Below are positions 1-9,137 of a DNA stretch of 64,000 nt, one piece after another. A program made the position numbers and the translations under genes. The stretch is taken from positions 6,916,501-6,980,500 of the forward strand of contig NZ_CP081299.1 in NCBI RefSeq assembly GCF_019711195.1, given 5' to 3'. Under the pieces are notes generated by a model, which searched no databases, was not told the DNA's origin, and was given only the letters and a program-made list of their open reading frames with translations. Source of the DNA: Dyadobacter sp. NIV53 (GTDB taxonomy: Bacteria; Bacteroidota; Bacteroidia; Cytophagales; Spirosomataceae). Numbering within the stretch: the first letter of the stretch is position 1; each line of letters opens with the position of its first letter.

Positions 1-341
1 TATCTGTAACAACCTGTGCAAATGTAGAAGACCCGCTTGTGGTTAATGCAACCGGAGAAGTACGTTATGTTGGAAAACTTACAAGAGGTGTATGGGTTAG
101 AAATGTACTTCGTGTTCGTTTTTCACCTACCAATGCACAGCTGCAATGGTGGGAAAACGGACAGGAAAAACTGAACCTTGCCAATACCGGTATAGGTAAT
201 ACGGACGAAGTAGGGCCTTATTGGAAATTCGGTATTTACAGGACCCAGTCTGTTGAGACATTAACCGTAGAATATGCCAATATGGAACTCTCGTTGGAAT
301 CCCTGCAATCGCGCATTTACAATCCTTTGCTTATTATTTAA
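1..341 (+). CDS. C-terminal part of a probable polysaccharide lyase (5' end outside window)
   Basis: The frame is open from base 3, so this is the 3' end of a longer gene and the GTG at 39 is probably not a real start. The visible 113 residues read like the last strands of a jelly-roll polysaccharide lyase of the heparin-lyase-like type: a stretch with WWENGQ is followed by YWKFGIYR near the end, and 'KFGIYR' is characteristic of those folds. Such enzymes are normally secreted and cleave acidic polysaccharides by beta-elimination. The catalytic residues would lie upstream, so the substrate cannot be stated. The next gene downstream encodes a secreted T9SS cargo protein. A LamG-like or family 7 alginate lyase assignment is also possible; the family call is by eye only. 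Confidence 0.5.
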   Translation, partial: SVTTCANVEDPLVVNATGEVRYVGKLTRGVWVRNVLRVRFSPTNAQLQWWENGQEKLNLANTGIGNTDEVGPYWKFGIYRTQSVETLTVEYANMELSLESLQSRIYNPLLII

Positions 342-418
342 GGATTTTCGGAATTTTTCACAGCAACTTATCTGGATTATACATATTCAAATTTCACAAT
401 CTTATTCAAAACTCAACC

Positions 419-1069
419 ATGATTTTATCATATAAATCAAGCAAAATAATGCCCGGATTTTTATTTTGCATTATTTTGGCGCTTAATCTATTATGCACAT
501 TTTCCACTTATGCACAACCTGTTGAATCAAAAAACAACGGTAAAATAGAATTACAGAAAATGATGCGGCGCATTTACATACTGGATAATAAGAAAGGAAA
601 ATTCAATAACAAGATCGTTTTCAATTCAAAGGGTGCAATTTCTCTTAGAAGTAATATCAATCAAAAGAATATATTGACAGGACAAAATATAGCCATGAAA
701 AATACTGGTTTTAATGACAGAAACACGTTAATGCGGATAATAGAGCCTGTTCAATTAAAAACACGTGAAAAAGAGAGGATTGCAGAAGTTGATTCCGAAG
801 ATGATAAAACAATTAAAGATTTCAGCTTTTTTCCCAATCCAATAGAAAGGACTCAAAAGGAGATCAGTATTAATTTCAACAAATTTGAAAGTGGGAGTGA
901 TGTTCAGATGTTGCTCTTTGATGCCTCCGGAAATGTAATGGTAAAGCAAAATCTGAAAGTCATTGCCGGACAAAACCGTGTCACTGTTCCCACTCTGGCT
1001 TCTGGTATTTATTATGTCAACATCAATGAGAAAAACAGCAACTATTCAAAAGCGATGTTTGTGAAGTGA
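419..1069 (+). CDS. Small secreted protein with T9SS type A sorting domain
   Basis: A 216-residue protein with a long signal peptide (charged start, hydrophobic core at about residues 12-30, cleavage likely after TYA). The middle part (35-135) is polar, Lys/Asn-rich and unrecognised. The last 80 residues are a typical type IX secretion C-terminal domain: FSFFPNP, then beta-strands with LFDASGNVM, GQNRVTVPTLASGIYYVNI, ending in KAMFVK. Family knowledge says this domain directs passage through the outer membrane by the T9SS, followed by cleavage and anchoring or release. No catalytic domain is visible, so the role of the mature part is unknown. It follows the polysaccharide lyase fragment by 77 bases and may be co-transcribed with it. 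Confidence 0.85.
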   Translation: MILSYKSSKIMPGFLFCIILALNLLCTFSTYAQPVESKNNGKIELQKMMRRIYILDNKKGKFNNKIVFNSKGAISLRSNINQKNILTGQNIAMKNTGFNDRNTLMRIIEPVQLKTREKERIAEVDSEDDKTIKDFSFFPNPIERTQKEISINFNKFESGSDVQMLLFDASGNVMVKQNLKVIAGQNRVTVPTLASGIYYVNINEKNSNYSKAMFVK

Positions 1070-1176
1070 TGCTTGAAGGAATGATGTATTTTGATTTTGA
1101 ATCAGGTTCACTGGTGGCGGATAAAATATTGGCGGCCCGCTGCGCCGCAGAATAAGCTTCCAAGGATTTTTCAAAG

Positions 1177-1210
1177 TGCCGTAGGTACGAAACATTACAT
1201 ACCTACGGCA
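1177..1210. repeat. Palindromic element (11-bp perfect stem)
   Basis: TGCCGTAGGTA and TACCTACGGCA form a perfect 11-bp inverted repeat around a 12-base loop between two convergent genes. Just upstream is a GC-rich patch (about 1132-1150) that stands out from the AT-rich surroundings. The hairpin lacks a T-tract, so it resembles a dispersed intergenic palindrome more than a classical terminator, though it could end transcription from either side. Confidence 0.55.
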
Positions 1211-1328
1211 TTGTTATCATGAATTCATTTTTGATTTTTTAACTCACGGCGGAACGTCAATTTCACGTCTCAGTAGTGACTTTTTTAATCACTTAAAGAA
1301 GAAACCAGTTTGGTCAAGTCATTTTCCC

Positions 1329-2714
1329 TCACTCCACACCATACTTATCGAGCAGGTACATCATCGAAGCCATAGACGCAGCGCCCAGTTCCAGTTCGCG
1401 TTTACTTATTTTGTCGAAAGTGTCATTAGAAGCGTGATGGTAGTCGAAGTACCTTTGGGAATCAGGTACCAAACCTAATAAAACGGTTCCTTGTGGGCCA
1501 AGCGGCCCAATGTCTGCTCCGCCACCACCTGGGCCTATTTCGTGTAAACCATACGGAGCGAACAGATTTGACCAGCTCTTTATTTTAGATTTTTGTGCTG
1601 GTGTTCCAATGATTCCAAATCCAAGCGGAATAAAACCACCACGATCAGATTCAATAGCAGCCAGATGTTTTTCATTTTTAGATTTGGCTGAATCTGCATA
1701 AGCAATACCGCCTTTGAGTCCGTTTTCCTCATTCATGTACATCACTGCCCGTAGCGTATTGTTCGGTTTGTAACCCAAGACGGACAGTATTCTAACAGCT
1801 TCAATGGATTGTACACACCCTGAGCCATCATCATGTGCACCTTGTGCAAAATCCCAGGAGTCCAGGTGTCCGCCGGCAACGATATATTGCGGTGAAGTTT
1901 TCGATCCTTTTAATTCCCCGATCACATTATGAGACGGGGCATCAGGAAGCGTTTCGCAGTTTTGTTTAAAATAAAATTCAGTACCCGGTTTTTCTTTAAG
2001 CATTTTGCTTAACAGTTCAGCCGCGTTCGTGGAAATAGCAGCGGCCGGGATAATTGGTGCTCCACTGGCATAACGCATACTTCCGGTATGAGCTACATCG
2101 TCGAGCCTGGTAGTCAGTGATCGTACAATACAACCTACAGCTCCCATTTGTCCGGCTTCACTTGGCCCGGCTCTGCGTTGATCACCTGCTGCGCCATAAG
2201 CCTCGAAAGTACTTAGCTTAGTCGGATCCATCGGCCGGTTGAAGAAGACAATTTTACCTTTTACCTTATCAGCACCTAATGCACGTAATTCCTGAAAGTT
2301 TTTCACCTCAATAACCTGCGCTTTAATACCTTCCTTTGGCGTCGCTACCGAACCGCCAAGTGCGGCAATCGGTACATTTATTTTTAGTTTGCCATTCAGG
2401 ATGTAACCCTGTTCTTTCGCACCTCTAACCCAATGAGGCACCATTACATTTTGGAGAAATACATTATCAAACTTCTGCTCCTTCATCACATCCCGGGTAT
2501 ATTCCACGGCCTTTGCAGCTCCTGGTGAACCACTTAAACGCGAACCGATTTCCGTTGTCAGATGCCGTAAAACCTCGTAACATTTGCCGTCACCCAATGC
2601 AGTATTGAAAATTTTACTGATAAAAACAGAGTCGGTCTGGTAATCCGTTTGGGCACGAACTGAATGAGTTAGAAAAGGATAGCACAATAATGAAGCCAGA
2701 ATGCGTTTTTTCAT
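1329..2714 (-). CDS. Secreted M28 family metallopeptidase
   Basis: A 461-residue zinc aminopeptidase or carboxypeptidase-Q-like enzyme. The N-terminus is a signal peptide (MKKR, hydrophobic stretch, cleavage near VRAQ). A protease-associated-type insert occupies roughly residues 120-250, followed by the M28 catalytic core. Its co-catalytic metal ligands are visible: His in GGHLDSWD (about 281), Asp in HDDGSG (about 293), the Glu pair in NEENGLKGG (about 329) and the late His in YHHASNDTFD (about 428). All expected ligands are present, so it should be active, releasing terminal amino acids from peptides in the periplasm or outside the cell. It lies 46 bases downstream of the MMPL exporter on the same strand and may be read through from it. 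Confidence 0.9.
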   Translation of the reverse strand: MKKRILASLLCYPFLTHSVRAQTDYQTDSVFISKIFNTALGDGKCYEVLRHLTTEIGSRLSGSPGAAKAVEYTRDVMKEQKFDNVFLQNVMVPHWVRGAKEQGYILNGKLKINVPIAALGGSVATPKEGIKAQVIEVKNFQELRALGADKVKGKIVFFNRPMDPTKLSTFEAYGAAGDQRRAGPSEAGQMGAVGCIVRSLTTRLDDVAHTGSMRYASGAPIIPAAAISTNAAELLSKMLKEKPGTEFYFKQNCETLPDAPSHNVIGELKGSKTSPQYIVAGGHLDSWDFAQGAHDDGSGCVQSIEAVRILSVLGYKPNNTLRAVMYMNEENGLKGGIAYADSAKSKNEKHLAAIESDRGGFIPLGFGIIGTPAQKSKIKSWSNLFAPYGLHEIGPGGGGADIGPLGPQGTVLLGLVPDSQRYFDYHHASNDTFDKISKRELELGAASMASMMYLLDKYGVE

Positions 2715-2760
2715 TTTGTAAAAGGAGTGGGATAAGAATGTAAATTTATATCTGCCTAAT

Positions 2761-5082
2761 TTAAGCAGGTTTTACATTTTTCCCCTGTCTTTTAGCAATA
2801 GATAATAGCAAGGCGGGCAATAAAATAAGATTCGTACACATCGCTACCAGCAAAGTGATAGAAACCATAACGCCCATCGCTGCGGTTCCACCAAAACTGG
2901 ATGCAGCAAAGATGATAAACCCGCAAAAAAGAATTACTGCGGTATATATCATACTTAATCCGGTACCAAATATGGTATTCGTAACTGCCTGGGAAGGGTT
3001 CAGTCCTTTTTCATAAATTTCCTGACGATAACGTGTCAGGAAATAAACCGTTCCGTCGGAGGCAATGCCAAAGGTGATACTAAAAATCAGGATAGTTGTA
3101 GGTTTAAAGTAAATCCCGAAATAACCCATAATCCCGGCAGTAAGTGCCAATGGGATTAAGCAAGGAAGTTTTGATAACAGAATAATTGGAATAGACCGGA
3201 AAAGTACCATACCCACAATGGCAATCAGGCCGATCGCAATCAGCAGACTTTCGTATAGATTGCTCAGTAAATAATCGTTACTCTTCAGGAAGACCAGACT
3301 ATGGCCGGTAAGGCTTACTTTATATTTTTCAGGACTGAAAATCGAATCCACTTTCGGGCGTATTTTTTGCATCAGTTCTTTAATACGTTCCGAACCGACA
3401 TCGGCCATCTGAAAACTTACCCTGGTAACGCTTTTATCCTCATTCAAAAATGAATTGATCTGTTTGGCGGCGCCTTGCTTACCTTGAACATAACCTGTCA
3501 TTTTGGACAATTCCAAAACTCCCGGTAAAGCAAAATATTTCGCATCTCCGCCTCGGTAAGCCTGGTATAAAAACCGTGAAGCCTGTACCACAGAGATCGG
3601 TTGAGAGAACTCCGGGAACTTGGCCATTTCATTCTGAAATGATTTTATTTTGTATAAAGTCTGTGCCTCATTTCCAAAAACTCCGTTTTTCTCTTTCGTA
3701 TCGATCATCACTTCAAAAGGCAAAACGCCATTGAAATTTTTCTCGAAAAAGCGCAGATCCGTGTAAACTACGTCCTTTTTTGGAAGGTCATCCACAACAT
3801 AACCGATCGTTTTGATTTTCGTCATGCCAAACAGGGAAACAATAATCATGACAACCATGGCCATGTAAATTTCTTTTCGTCGGTTGTGTACCAGATCATT
3901 AACGGACCTTAGGAAACCAAATGCCCATTTACCGTCCAGATGTTTCATATGGCGTGCTCTCGGAACGCTCATATAATGCAGTGTAATTGGCAGGAGAAGC
4001 ATACAAAGCACGTATGTAACCATGACGCTAATGGCCGCAACAATGCCAAATTCAACGAGCAGGCTGCTATTTGTAAAATAGAAGACGCCAAAACCAATAG
4101 CTGTAGTAGTATTGGCAAGAAGTGTGGACAGACCAATATGTTTAATCATTTCACGGATCGAGTCATCTTTGGTCCGGTTATCCCTTAATTCAGTTTGGTA
4201 TTTGTTAATAAGAAAAACGCAATTTGGGACGCCAATCACAATGAGCAGGGGAGGGATCAGGCCGGTAAGTGCCGTAATCTTGTAATCGAATAAATGCAGG
4301 ATTCCGACTGAAAAAATTACACCGATCAGTACGACTACTATGGATAAAATAGTAAGACGAAACGATCTGAAAAATGCCCAGAGGATCAATAACGTCACAA
4401 AGACCGCCAGTCCCATGAACAGCTCCATTTCACCGGAAATCTTTTTCATGTTGATCGTCCGTATATATGGCATTCCGGAGTAGTGCAGATCCGTTTTGTA
4501 TTTGACCGCAAATTCTTCGGCCATGGCTTCAATATCACTTACAATCGTCAGACGGCGTTTGGAATTAAGTTCTTTATCATTAAAAGTAACCACAATCAAT
4601 GTGGCGTTACTTTTTGAATTTAGCACCAGGCCTTCATAAATAGGAAGGTTGAGAATTTCCTTTTTCAGGCTATCGGCTTCTTTTTGTGTGGATGGTATTT
4701 GGCTAATTACCGGCTTAAAATCAAATTGCCTCAGACTGTCATTCCTTACTGCCTTGTAAACATTAGCAAGTGAGAGCACATTTTTTATACCTGCTGTCTC
4801 CTTGATACGCTCTGAAAGTTTGCACCAGTCACGAAATTTATTAATCTCAAAAAGCTGTGGATCCTGCCAGCCGATCACCATTACACTGCCGTCCTCACCA
4901 AACAATTTACGAAAATCCTGGTATTCCTTTTCAACCGGATCATTGGATGGAAGTATCCTGGCAAAATTATAGGAGAGTTCAATTTTACTGGCTTCAAAAG
5001 CCATAAATACCGTAGTTATTAACACCAATGCAACCCACATAAGCCGGTAGCGGATAATGTAAGTCGCTATTTTATTCCACAT
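2761..5082 (-). CDS. RND-superfamily MMPL/HAE3-type exporter
   Basis: A 773-residue inner-membrane transporter with the duplicated RND layout. One transmembrane helix lies at about 12-30, then a large periplasmic loop, a cluster of helices at about 220-400, a second periplasmic domain at about 420-620, and a second helix cluster to the C-terminus. The half-length size (versus about 1,000 residues for AcrB) and the paired clusters fit the hydrophobe/amphiphile efflux-3 (MMPL, SSD-like) family, whose members move lipids, hopanoids or other hydrophobic compounds using proton-motive force. No adaptor or outer-membrane partner gene is adjacent, as is usual for HAE3 proteins. The substrate is unknown. 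Confidence 0.88.
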   Translation of the reverse strand: MWNKIATYIIRYRLMWVALVLITTVFMAFEASKIELSYNFARILPSNDPVEKEYQDFRKLFGEDGSVMVIGWQDPQLFEINKFRDWCKLSERIKETAGIKNVLSLANVYKAVRNDSLRQFDFKPVISQIPSTQKEADSLKKEILNLPIYEGLVLNSKSNATLIVVTFNDKELNSKRRLTIVSDIEAMAEEFAVKYKTDLHYSGMPYIRTINMKKISGEMELFMGLAVFVTLLILWAFFRSFRLTILSIVVVLIGVIFSVGILHLFDYKITALTGLIPPLLIVIGVPNCVFLINKYQTELRDNRTKDDSIREMIKHIGLSTLLANTTTAIGFGVFYFTNSSLLVEFGIVAAISVMVTYVLCMLLLPITLHYMSVPRARHMKHLDGKWAFGFLRSVNDLVHNRRKEIYMAMVVMIIVSLFGMTKIKTIGYVVDDLPKKDVVYTDLRFFEKNFNGVLPFEVMIDTKEKNGVFGNEAQTLYKIKSFQNEMAKFPEFSQPISVVQASRFLYQAYRGGDAKYFALPGVLELSKMTGYVQGKQGAAKQINSFLNEDKSVTRVSFQMADVGSERIKELMQKIRPKVDSIFSPEKYKVSLTGHSLVFLKSNDYLLSNLYESLLIAIGLIAIVGMVLFRSIPIILLSKLPCLIPLALTAGIMGYFGIYFKPTTILIFSITFGIASDGTVYFLTRYRQEIYEKGLNPSQAVTNTIFGTGLSMIYTAVILFCGFIIFAASSFGGTAAMGVMVSITLLVAMCTNLILLPALLLSIAKRQGKNVKPA

Positions 5083-5109
5083 ATTTTATTCTATTTTTTA
5101 CAAAAGGCG

Positions 5110-5117
5110 CAAATATA
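5110..5117 (-). promoter_or_regulatory. Candidate Bacteroidota -7 box for the MMPL exporter
   Basis: On the minus strand the sequence is TATATTTG, matching TAnnTTTG, 28-35 bases upstream of the exporter start. No convincing -33 TTTG was found at the usual distance. The motif is short and frequent in AT-rich DNA, so support comes mostly from its position. Confidence 0.35.
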
Positions 5118-5248
5118 CGCACTGGTTACACAATAAAGGCATTTCAGGTATTTCTATCTGATTTTACTTGCAGTATAGAAGCAACTGTTTTCCGATTGGA
5201 TCTGGTATATAACGGAGATACGAGATATAACGGAATCTTTGTTGAAAA

Positions 5249-6433
5249 TTACAAACCCATTATTTTTTCGAGATGATGGTACTCAATGCCAAAGTAAGCT
5301 TTCGCATCTTTGATTTTTTGTAAAATAGCAGGCTGCTCCTCAGTTAGCTTTTTATTTTTAACACCCACTATCATAACATTTTTGGGTGTATTTACATCTG
5401 ATACAAACTCGAATACTTTGGTTTTGTAGCCATAATATTCCAGTATCATTGCACGTAAACCATCGGTTACCATCTCTGCCTGTCGTTCCAGAAAAATACC
5501 ATGCCGGGTGAGAAAATCCACATCATTTGCAGCTTTGTGTTTCTCCATTTCACGCCTGATTTGTTTGTGGCAGCACGGAGCGACAACGATCAGATCTGCG
5601 CTGCCATTAATTCCTTTTGAAATTGCATCGTCTATAGCCGTATCACAAGCGTGCAGTGCAATGAGCATATTGGTATCACTGCTATCATAATTCTCGATGG
5701 TACCTTCAACAAAATGAAGGTGTTCAAATCCTGATTTTTTGGCAATTGTGTTGCAAAGACTTACCATATCTTCGCGGAATTCGACACCAGTCACTACAGC
5801 TTCACGTTTTAAAACATTTTGCAAATAATCGTACAATCCAAAAGTGAGATACCCCTTACCAGAACCCATGTCAACAACTTTTAATTTTTTGTCCTCGGGT
5901 ATTTCTTTGATCAGCGAACTGAGGATATCAATGTAATGATTGATCTGCCGGTATTTATCCTGAGCATTTTTAAAGACATTTCCCCGTTCGTCAGTAATTT
6001 TTAGTTCTGTCAGATATTGTTTTTCTCTTGCAGAAATCGGCCTGTTTTTAACTTTATCGTGTTCAGGTTCGGGAACCTTCTTTGTTATTGCAGGCTGTTT
6101 TTTTAAAAGTGTCTTCTGATCATTTATGATCTGTAAATGATAATCCGAAGTAGTAGTAAATAATGTCGCTACCAGAAAACCAGTTGTCAGATTATTAATA
6201 ATGAGCTCTATGGCTTCTCCCACCGGATAATTTTTAACAATATCCCTGGTTTTGTAACGATAAGTGAAGCTTAATTTTTCCTCCTTTTTGATGAGGATTT
6301 TCTTAATGTAAATGTTTTTGAGATATTCTTCGGTGCCTTTATAATTACCTAATGACAAACTCACAAATGTGTTATTAGTTATACAATTTTTTAAGGCAGA
6401 CTGGAATTCTGTAAGTTGCGGGCTGATGATCAT
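5249..6433 (-). CDS. SAM-dependent methyltransferase (Methyltransf_32-like)
   Basis: A 394-residue cytoplasmic protein. The N-terminal ~130 residues are an unassigned domain; a class I Rossmann methyltransferase follows. Motif I is VVDMGSGKGYLTFGL at about 186, followed by an acidic strand end (TGVEF). The distinctive APCCHKQ near 283 is typical of the PF13679 methyltransferase family, often annotated as RNA or GSTCD-like methyltransferases. The substrate cannot be read from sequence. It is unpaired with its neighbours: 110 bases separate it from the histidine kinase upstream on the same strand and 166 from the exporter downstream. Confidence 0.8.
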   Translation of the reverse strand: MIISPQLTEFQSALKNCITNNTFVSLSLGNYKGTEEYLKNIYIKKILIKKEEKLSFTYRYKTRDIVKNYPVGEAIELIINNLTTGFLVATLFTTTSDYHLQIINDQKTLLKKQPAITKKVPEPEHDKVKNRPISAREKQYLTELKITDERGNVFKNAQDKYRQINHYIDILSSLIKEIPEDKKLKVVDMGSGKGYLTFGLYDYLQNVLKREAVVTGVEFREDMVSLCNTIAKKSGFEHLHFVEGTIENYDSSDTNMLIALHACDTAIDDAISKGINGSADLIVVAPCCHKQIRREMEKHKAANDVDFLTRHGIFLERQAEMVTDGLRAMILEYYGYKTKVFEFVSDVNTPKNVMIVGVKNKKLTEEQPAILQKIKDAKAYFGIEYHHLEKIMGL

Positions 6434-6542
6434 AGTCGTTTATTCTCCTTTTGCTCTAAAAGAACTGTATAAAATGATATACAGTTTAACCGGGAGAGAA
6501 TTTTTTATTCTTATACTACTTCCGGATAATAACAAAGGTCTG

Positions 6543-8345
6543 TTAAGCTGTTGTTTTCGGGATTTCAATTTCAATTCTGGTGCCTTTTTCCGGTTCATCG
6601 AGGATCTGAATTTTACCGGATAAACTTTCAATACGGTTTTTTACATTGTACAGGCCAATTCCTTGTTTGGATACCTGGTTTATCCCACTTCCATTATCGC
6701 TGATGGTGAGGTTTATATTTTTTATACTCTCATTAATATCAATGACCGCTTTTGTAGCACCTGAATGTTTAAGAATGTTATTGGTCAGTTCAAGCACAAT
6801 ACTGTAAAGTTCAAATTCCACTTTTTTGGCGTATCGTTTTTCAAATCCGTTATGGTTAAACGCAAATTCAATATTCTTGTTTTCATTGAGCTTGCCAACC
6901 AGACGGCGCAGTGCCGTAACCAGTCCGTGTTCTTCCAATTCGGCCGGCATTAAATTGTGTGACAAACTACGTACCTGCCGGTACGCAGCACCGACCATTT
7001 GGTGTACACTGTCATAAATTTTTTGTTCTTCCGGTGATAACCCTTTTTTATCCATGCCATAGAGATACCAGTTCAGCGAAGCCAGGGTACCACCTAAATG
7101 ATCGTGCAATTCGGCCGCTACTCGTTTGCGTTCAATGGTTTGTCCTTTAATCAAAGCTTCTCTTATTTCTGCATTTTTCTTTCTTAGTTTTTCATTATTG
7201 AACCAGAGAAATGCAGCAAATGCGATGATCAGGCTTGAAAATCCAATCAATAATTGTTGAATCCTGCTCTGTTCGTCTATTATTTTTTGTTGGATTGCCG
7301 TGCCCATCTGCTGGTTATCATACATGAGCTGGTACATGGTATATTGCCTGCGGATATATCCATCGTGAAGCATACGACGGTTATAAGCAAATTCATCCCC
7401 GTAAAAAAGTGCTTTTTTAAGCATATTTTTTTCACGATAAGCACGTGAAAGGGTTTGTAATGCCCAGTTAGTTTGCTGAATAGAATGATACTGTTTTGAG
7501 GAATTATAAGCTTTAAGACACATCTCAATGGATTTATCATACTGCTTACTCCAGTAATATGTATTTCCCAGATCATTAAAAATGCTTAATTCACCATAAG
7601 GATTTTTGTCTTTCCGATATAATTCCAGTGCTTCAAGGTAAAGTTTTTCTGATACGGAATGGCTTTTTATACGATGGTACAAGTATCCCTTATTTTGCAG
7701 GACACTGGCTTTTCCCCTGTCGGAATTAAGTTTTTCGTAGAGAGCGTATGCCTGATCATAATATTTTATCGCAAGGTCATTTTTGTTTTTGTCCCGGTAC
7801 ATATTGCCCATATTTTCCAGACAAATAGCCCTGCCGCTATTGACACCAATTTTTGTGAAAATGGCAAGTGCATTCTGATAATTGATTTGTGCCGAATCCC
7901 ACTGGCGGTATTCGGTATAACTTTCAGCCATGAACCTTTTTGCATGGGCTGTATAAAAAGGAAGATTAAGTCTCTTTGAAAGTATAACCGTTTCATTTGA
8001 CAGTTCCCTGAGCACATCGTAACTCCCGTCGAGCAAATAATAGGTGCTCAGTAAGTTATAGGCCAGAATTTTTCCCTTTCCCCATTGATGTTTTTGCGAA
8101 AGCTGTAAAACCTTTTTTGCATACATCATGGACTTTTCAGCATTCTGATAAAGATATGCAGTTCCTAACTTGTGATATTTATGTATCAATAAGGTATCCC
8201 GGGCAAAACCGGCCTGGTGCTTTTCAACATATTCATCCTCACTTCTGCTGGAAACAGACAAATTCTGGTCAAACGAGGAGCACTGAATTCCGGAAAGAAG
8301 AAGCCATAATGAAATTAGTATTCCTAACTTGTATAATATATTCAT
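6543..8345 (-). CDS. TPR-containing sensor histidine kinase (HisKA_3/NarX-LiaS type)
   Basis: A 600-residue membrane sensor. An N-terminal hydrophobic segment acts as signal or anchor and is followed by about 300 residues of tetratricopeptide repeats, probably periplasmic. One transmembrane helix lies at about 362-381. The cytoplasmic transmitter has the HisKA_3 motif RKRVAAELHDHLGG with phospho-acceptor His near 411, then a HATPase domain with N box LTNNILKHS and DNGSGI/GIGLYNV glycine-rich motifs. All kinase residues are present. Such kinases usually phosphorylate a LuxR/NarL-type response regulator, but none is adjacent, so it is an orphan here. The residue before the N-terminal Cys (IQC) does not fit a good lipobox, so a lipoprotein is unlikely. 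Confidence 0.9.
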   Translation of the reverse strand: MNILYKLGILISLWLLLSGIQCSSFDQNLSVSSRSEDEYVEKHQAGFARDTLLIHKYHKLGTAYLYQNAEKSMMYAKKVLQLSQKHQWGKGKILAYNLLSTYYLLDGSYDVLRELSNETVILSKRLNLPFYTAHAKRFMAESYTEYRQWDSAQINYQNALAIFTKIGVNSGRAICLENMGNMYRDKNKNDLAIKYYDQAYALYEKLNSDRGKASVLQNKGYLYHRIKSHSVSEKLYLEALELYRKDKNPYGELSIFNDLGNTYYWSKQYDKSIEMCLKAYNSSKQYHSIQQTNWALQTLSRAYREKNMLKKALFYGDEFAYNRRMLHDGYIRRQYTMYQLMYDNQQMGTAIQQKIIDEQSRIQQLLIGFSSLIIAFAAFLWFNNEKLRKKNAEIREALIKGQTIERKRVAAELHDHLGGTLASLNWYLYGMDKKGLSPEEQKIYDSVHQMVGAAYRQVRSLSHNLMPAELEEHGLVTALRRLVGKLNENKNIEFAFNHNGFEKRYAKKVEFELYSIVLELTNNILKHSGATKAVIDINESIKNINLTISDNGSGINQVSKQGIGLYNVKNRIESLSGKIQILDEPEKGTRIEIEIPKTTA

Positions 8346-8378
8346 ATCATTTAATTCCGTGACGGATTAGCAGATATG

Positions 8379-8386
8379 CAAATCTA
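8379..8386 (-). promoter_or_regulatory. Candidate -7 box for the TPR histidine kinase
   Basis: The minus strand reads TAGATTTG, an exact TAnnTTTG match about 35 bases upstream of the kinase ATG. No -33 element was recognised at the expected spacing. Confidence 0.35.
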
Positions 8387-8518
8387 AGCGAGTGCGAAAA
8401 AAGCATGTTATAGCTTTGAGATCTGTTTCTCTAATCTGTCAAAGATAAAAAAATGAATAAGGAAACGAAAGTGTTATTTAATTATTGAATGGCATCATTT
8501 TCGAAATTCGAACAAATG

Positions 8519-9133
8519 CTACTTACTTATAAACTTACTCCCCTGAATAGTAAACCGGTATTGTAAATCCATTCCTACACGAATACCAATTCTTTTGGAT
8601 GCGGTAATCGCAATATCATTAATTAGTGGTGGGGTAATGTAAAGACTGCTATCGGAAAACGAATGATTGTTATGCAACTCACGTTCAATTCCCATTGCCT
8701 GTACAAGTTTTCCAGGTCCGCGACATAATTCGGTGAGGCTTATATCTTTTATTTCTTTGTAAGTTATTTTTCTTTTTTCATGCCTGCGAAGCTGCATTAG
8801 TTCGATTCCGGAAGTAGGTTGTAAAGCCCTGATCAGTACAGCTTCTCCGATTCCAACACGATTACTTACTACGTTGACGCACTGATACATACCATAGATC
8901 AGATACACATAGATGGTTCCAGGAAGCCCGTACATGGGTTCGGTCCGGACGGTTCGTCTGTTGTAGGCATGACAAGCTGGATCATTGGCAAGGTAAGCCT
9001 CCGTTTCAACAATAATCCCGCTGGTAATACCATCGGGACTATCGTGAACCAGTTCGCAACCGAGTAGTTTTTGTGCCAGCGTCAGCGTATCAAACGACTC
9101 GTAATATGAAAGAGGAAGCTTATTTTCCGCCAT
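8519..9133 (-). CDS. DNA-3-methyladenine glycosylase (AAG/MPG family)
   Basis: A 204-residue base-excision repair enzyme of the alkyladenine glycosylase fold, normal length for bacterial members. Recognisable landmarks are LAQKLLGCELV, IIVETEAYLANDPACHA (with the catalytic Glu in VETEAY), the tyrosine-rich GTIYVYLIYGMYQCVNVV and LCRGPGKLVQAMGI. It flips out and removes alkylated purines such as 3-methyladenine. It starts 4 bases after the end of the yicC-like gene, so the two are almost certainly co-transcribed and probably translationally coupled. Confidence 0.93.
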   Translation of the reverse strand: MAENKLPLSYYESFDTLTLAQKLLGCELVHDSPDGITSGIIVETEAYLANDPACHAYNRRTVRTEPMYGLPGTIYVYLIYGMYQCVNVVSNRVGIGEAVLIRALQPTSGIELMQLRRHEKRKITYKEIKDISLTELCRGPGKLVQAMGIERELHNNHSFSDSSLYITPPLINDIAITASKRIGIRVGMDLQYRFTIQGSKFISK

Positions 9134-9137
9134 TCAG

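Noticed and set aside
39..41. GTG at 39 as the start of the first gene
   Set aside because: The frame is open upstream to the edge of the window, so the true start is outside; the first gene is partial.
6440..6631. A 63-codon minus-strand frame overlapping the 3' end of the TPR kinase
   Set aside because: It overlaps the well-supported kinase coding region in another frame and has no homology; a shadow frame.
8398..8424. AAAGC...GCTTT hairpin downstream-looking element
   Set aside because: The stem is only 5 bp and sits in the upstream region of the kinase, too weak to call a terminator.
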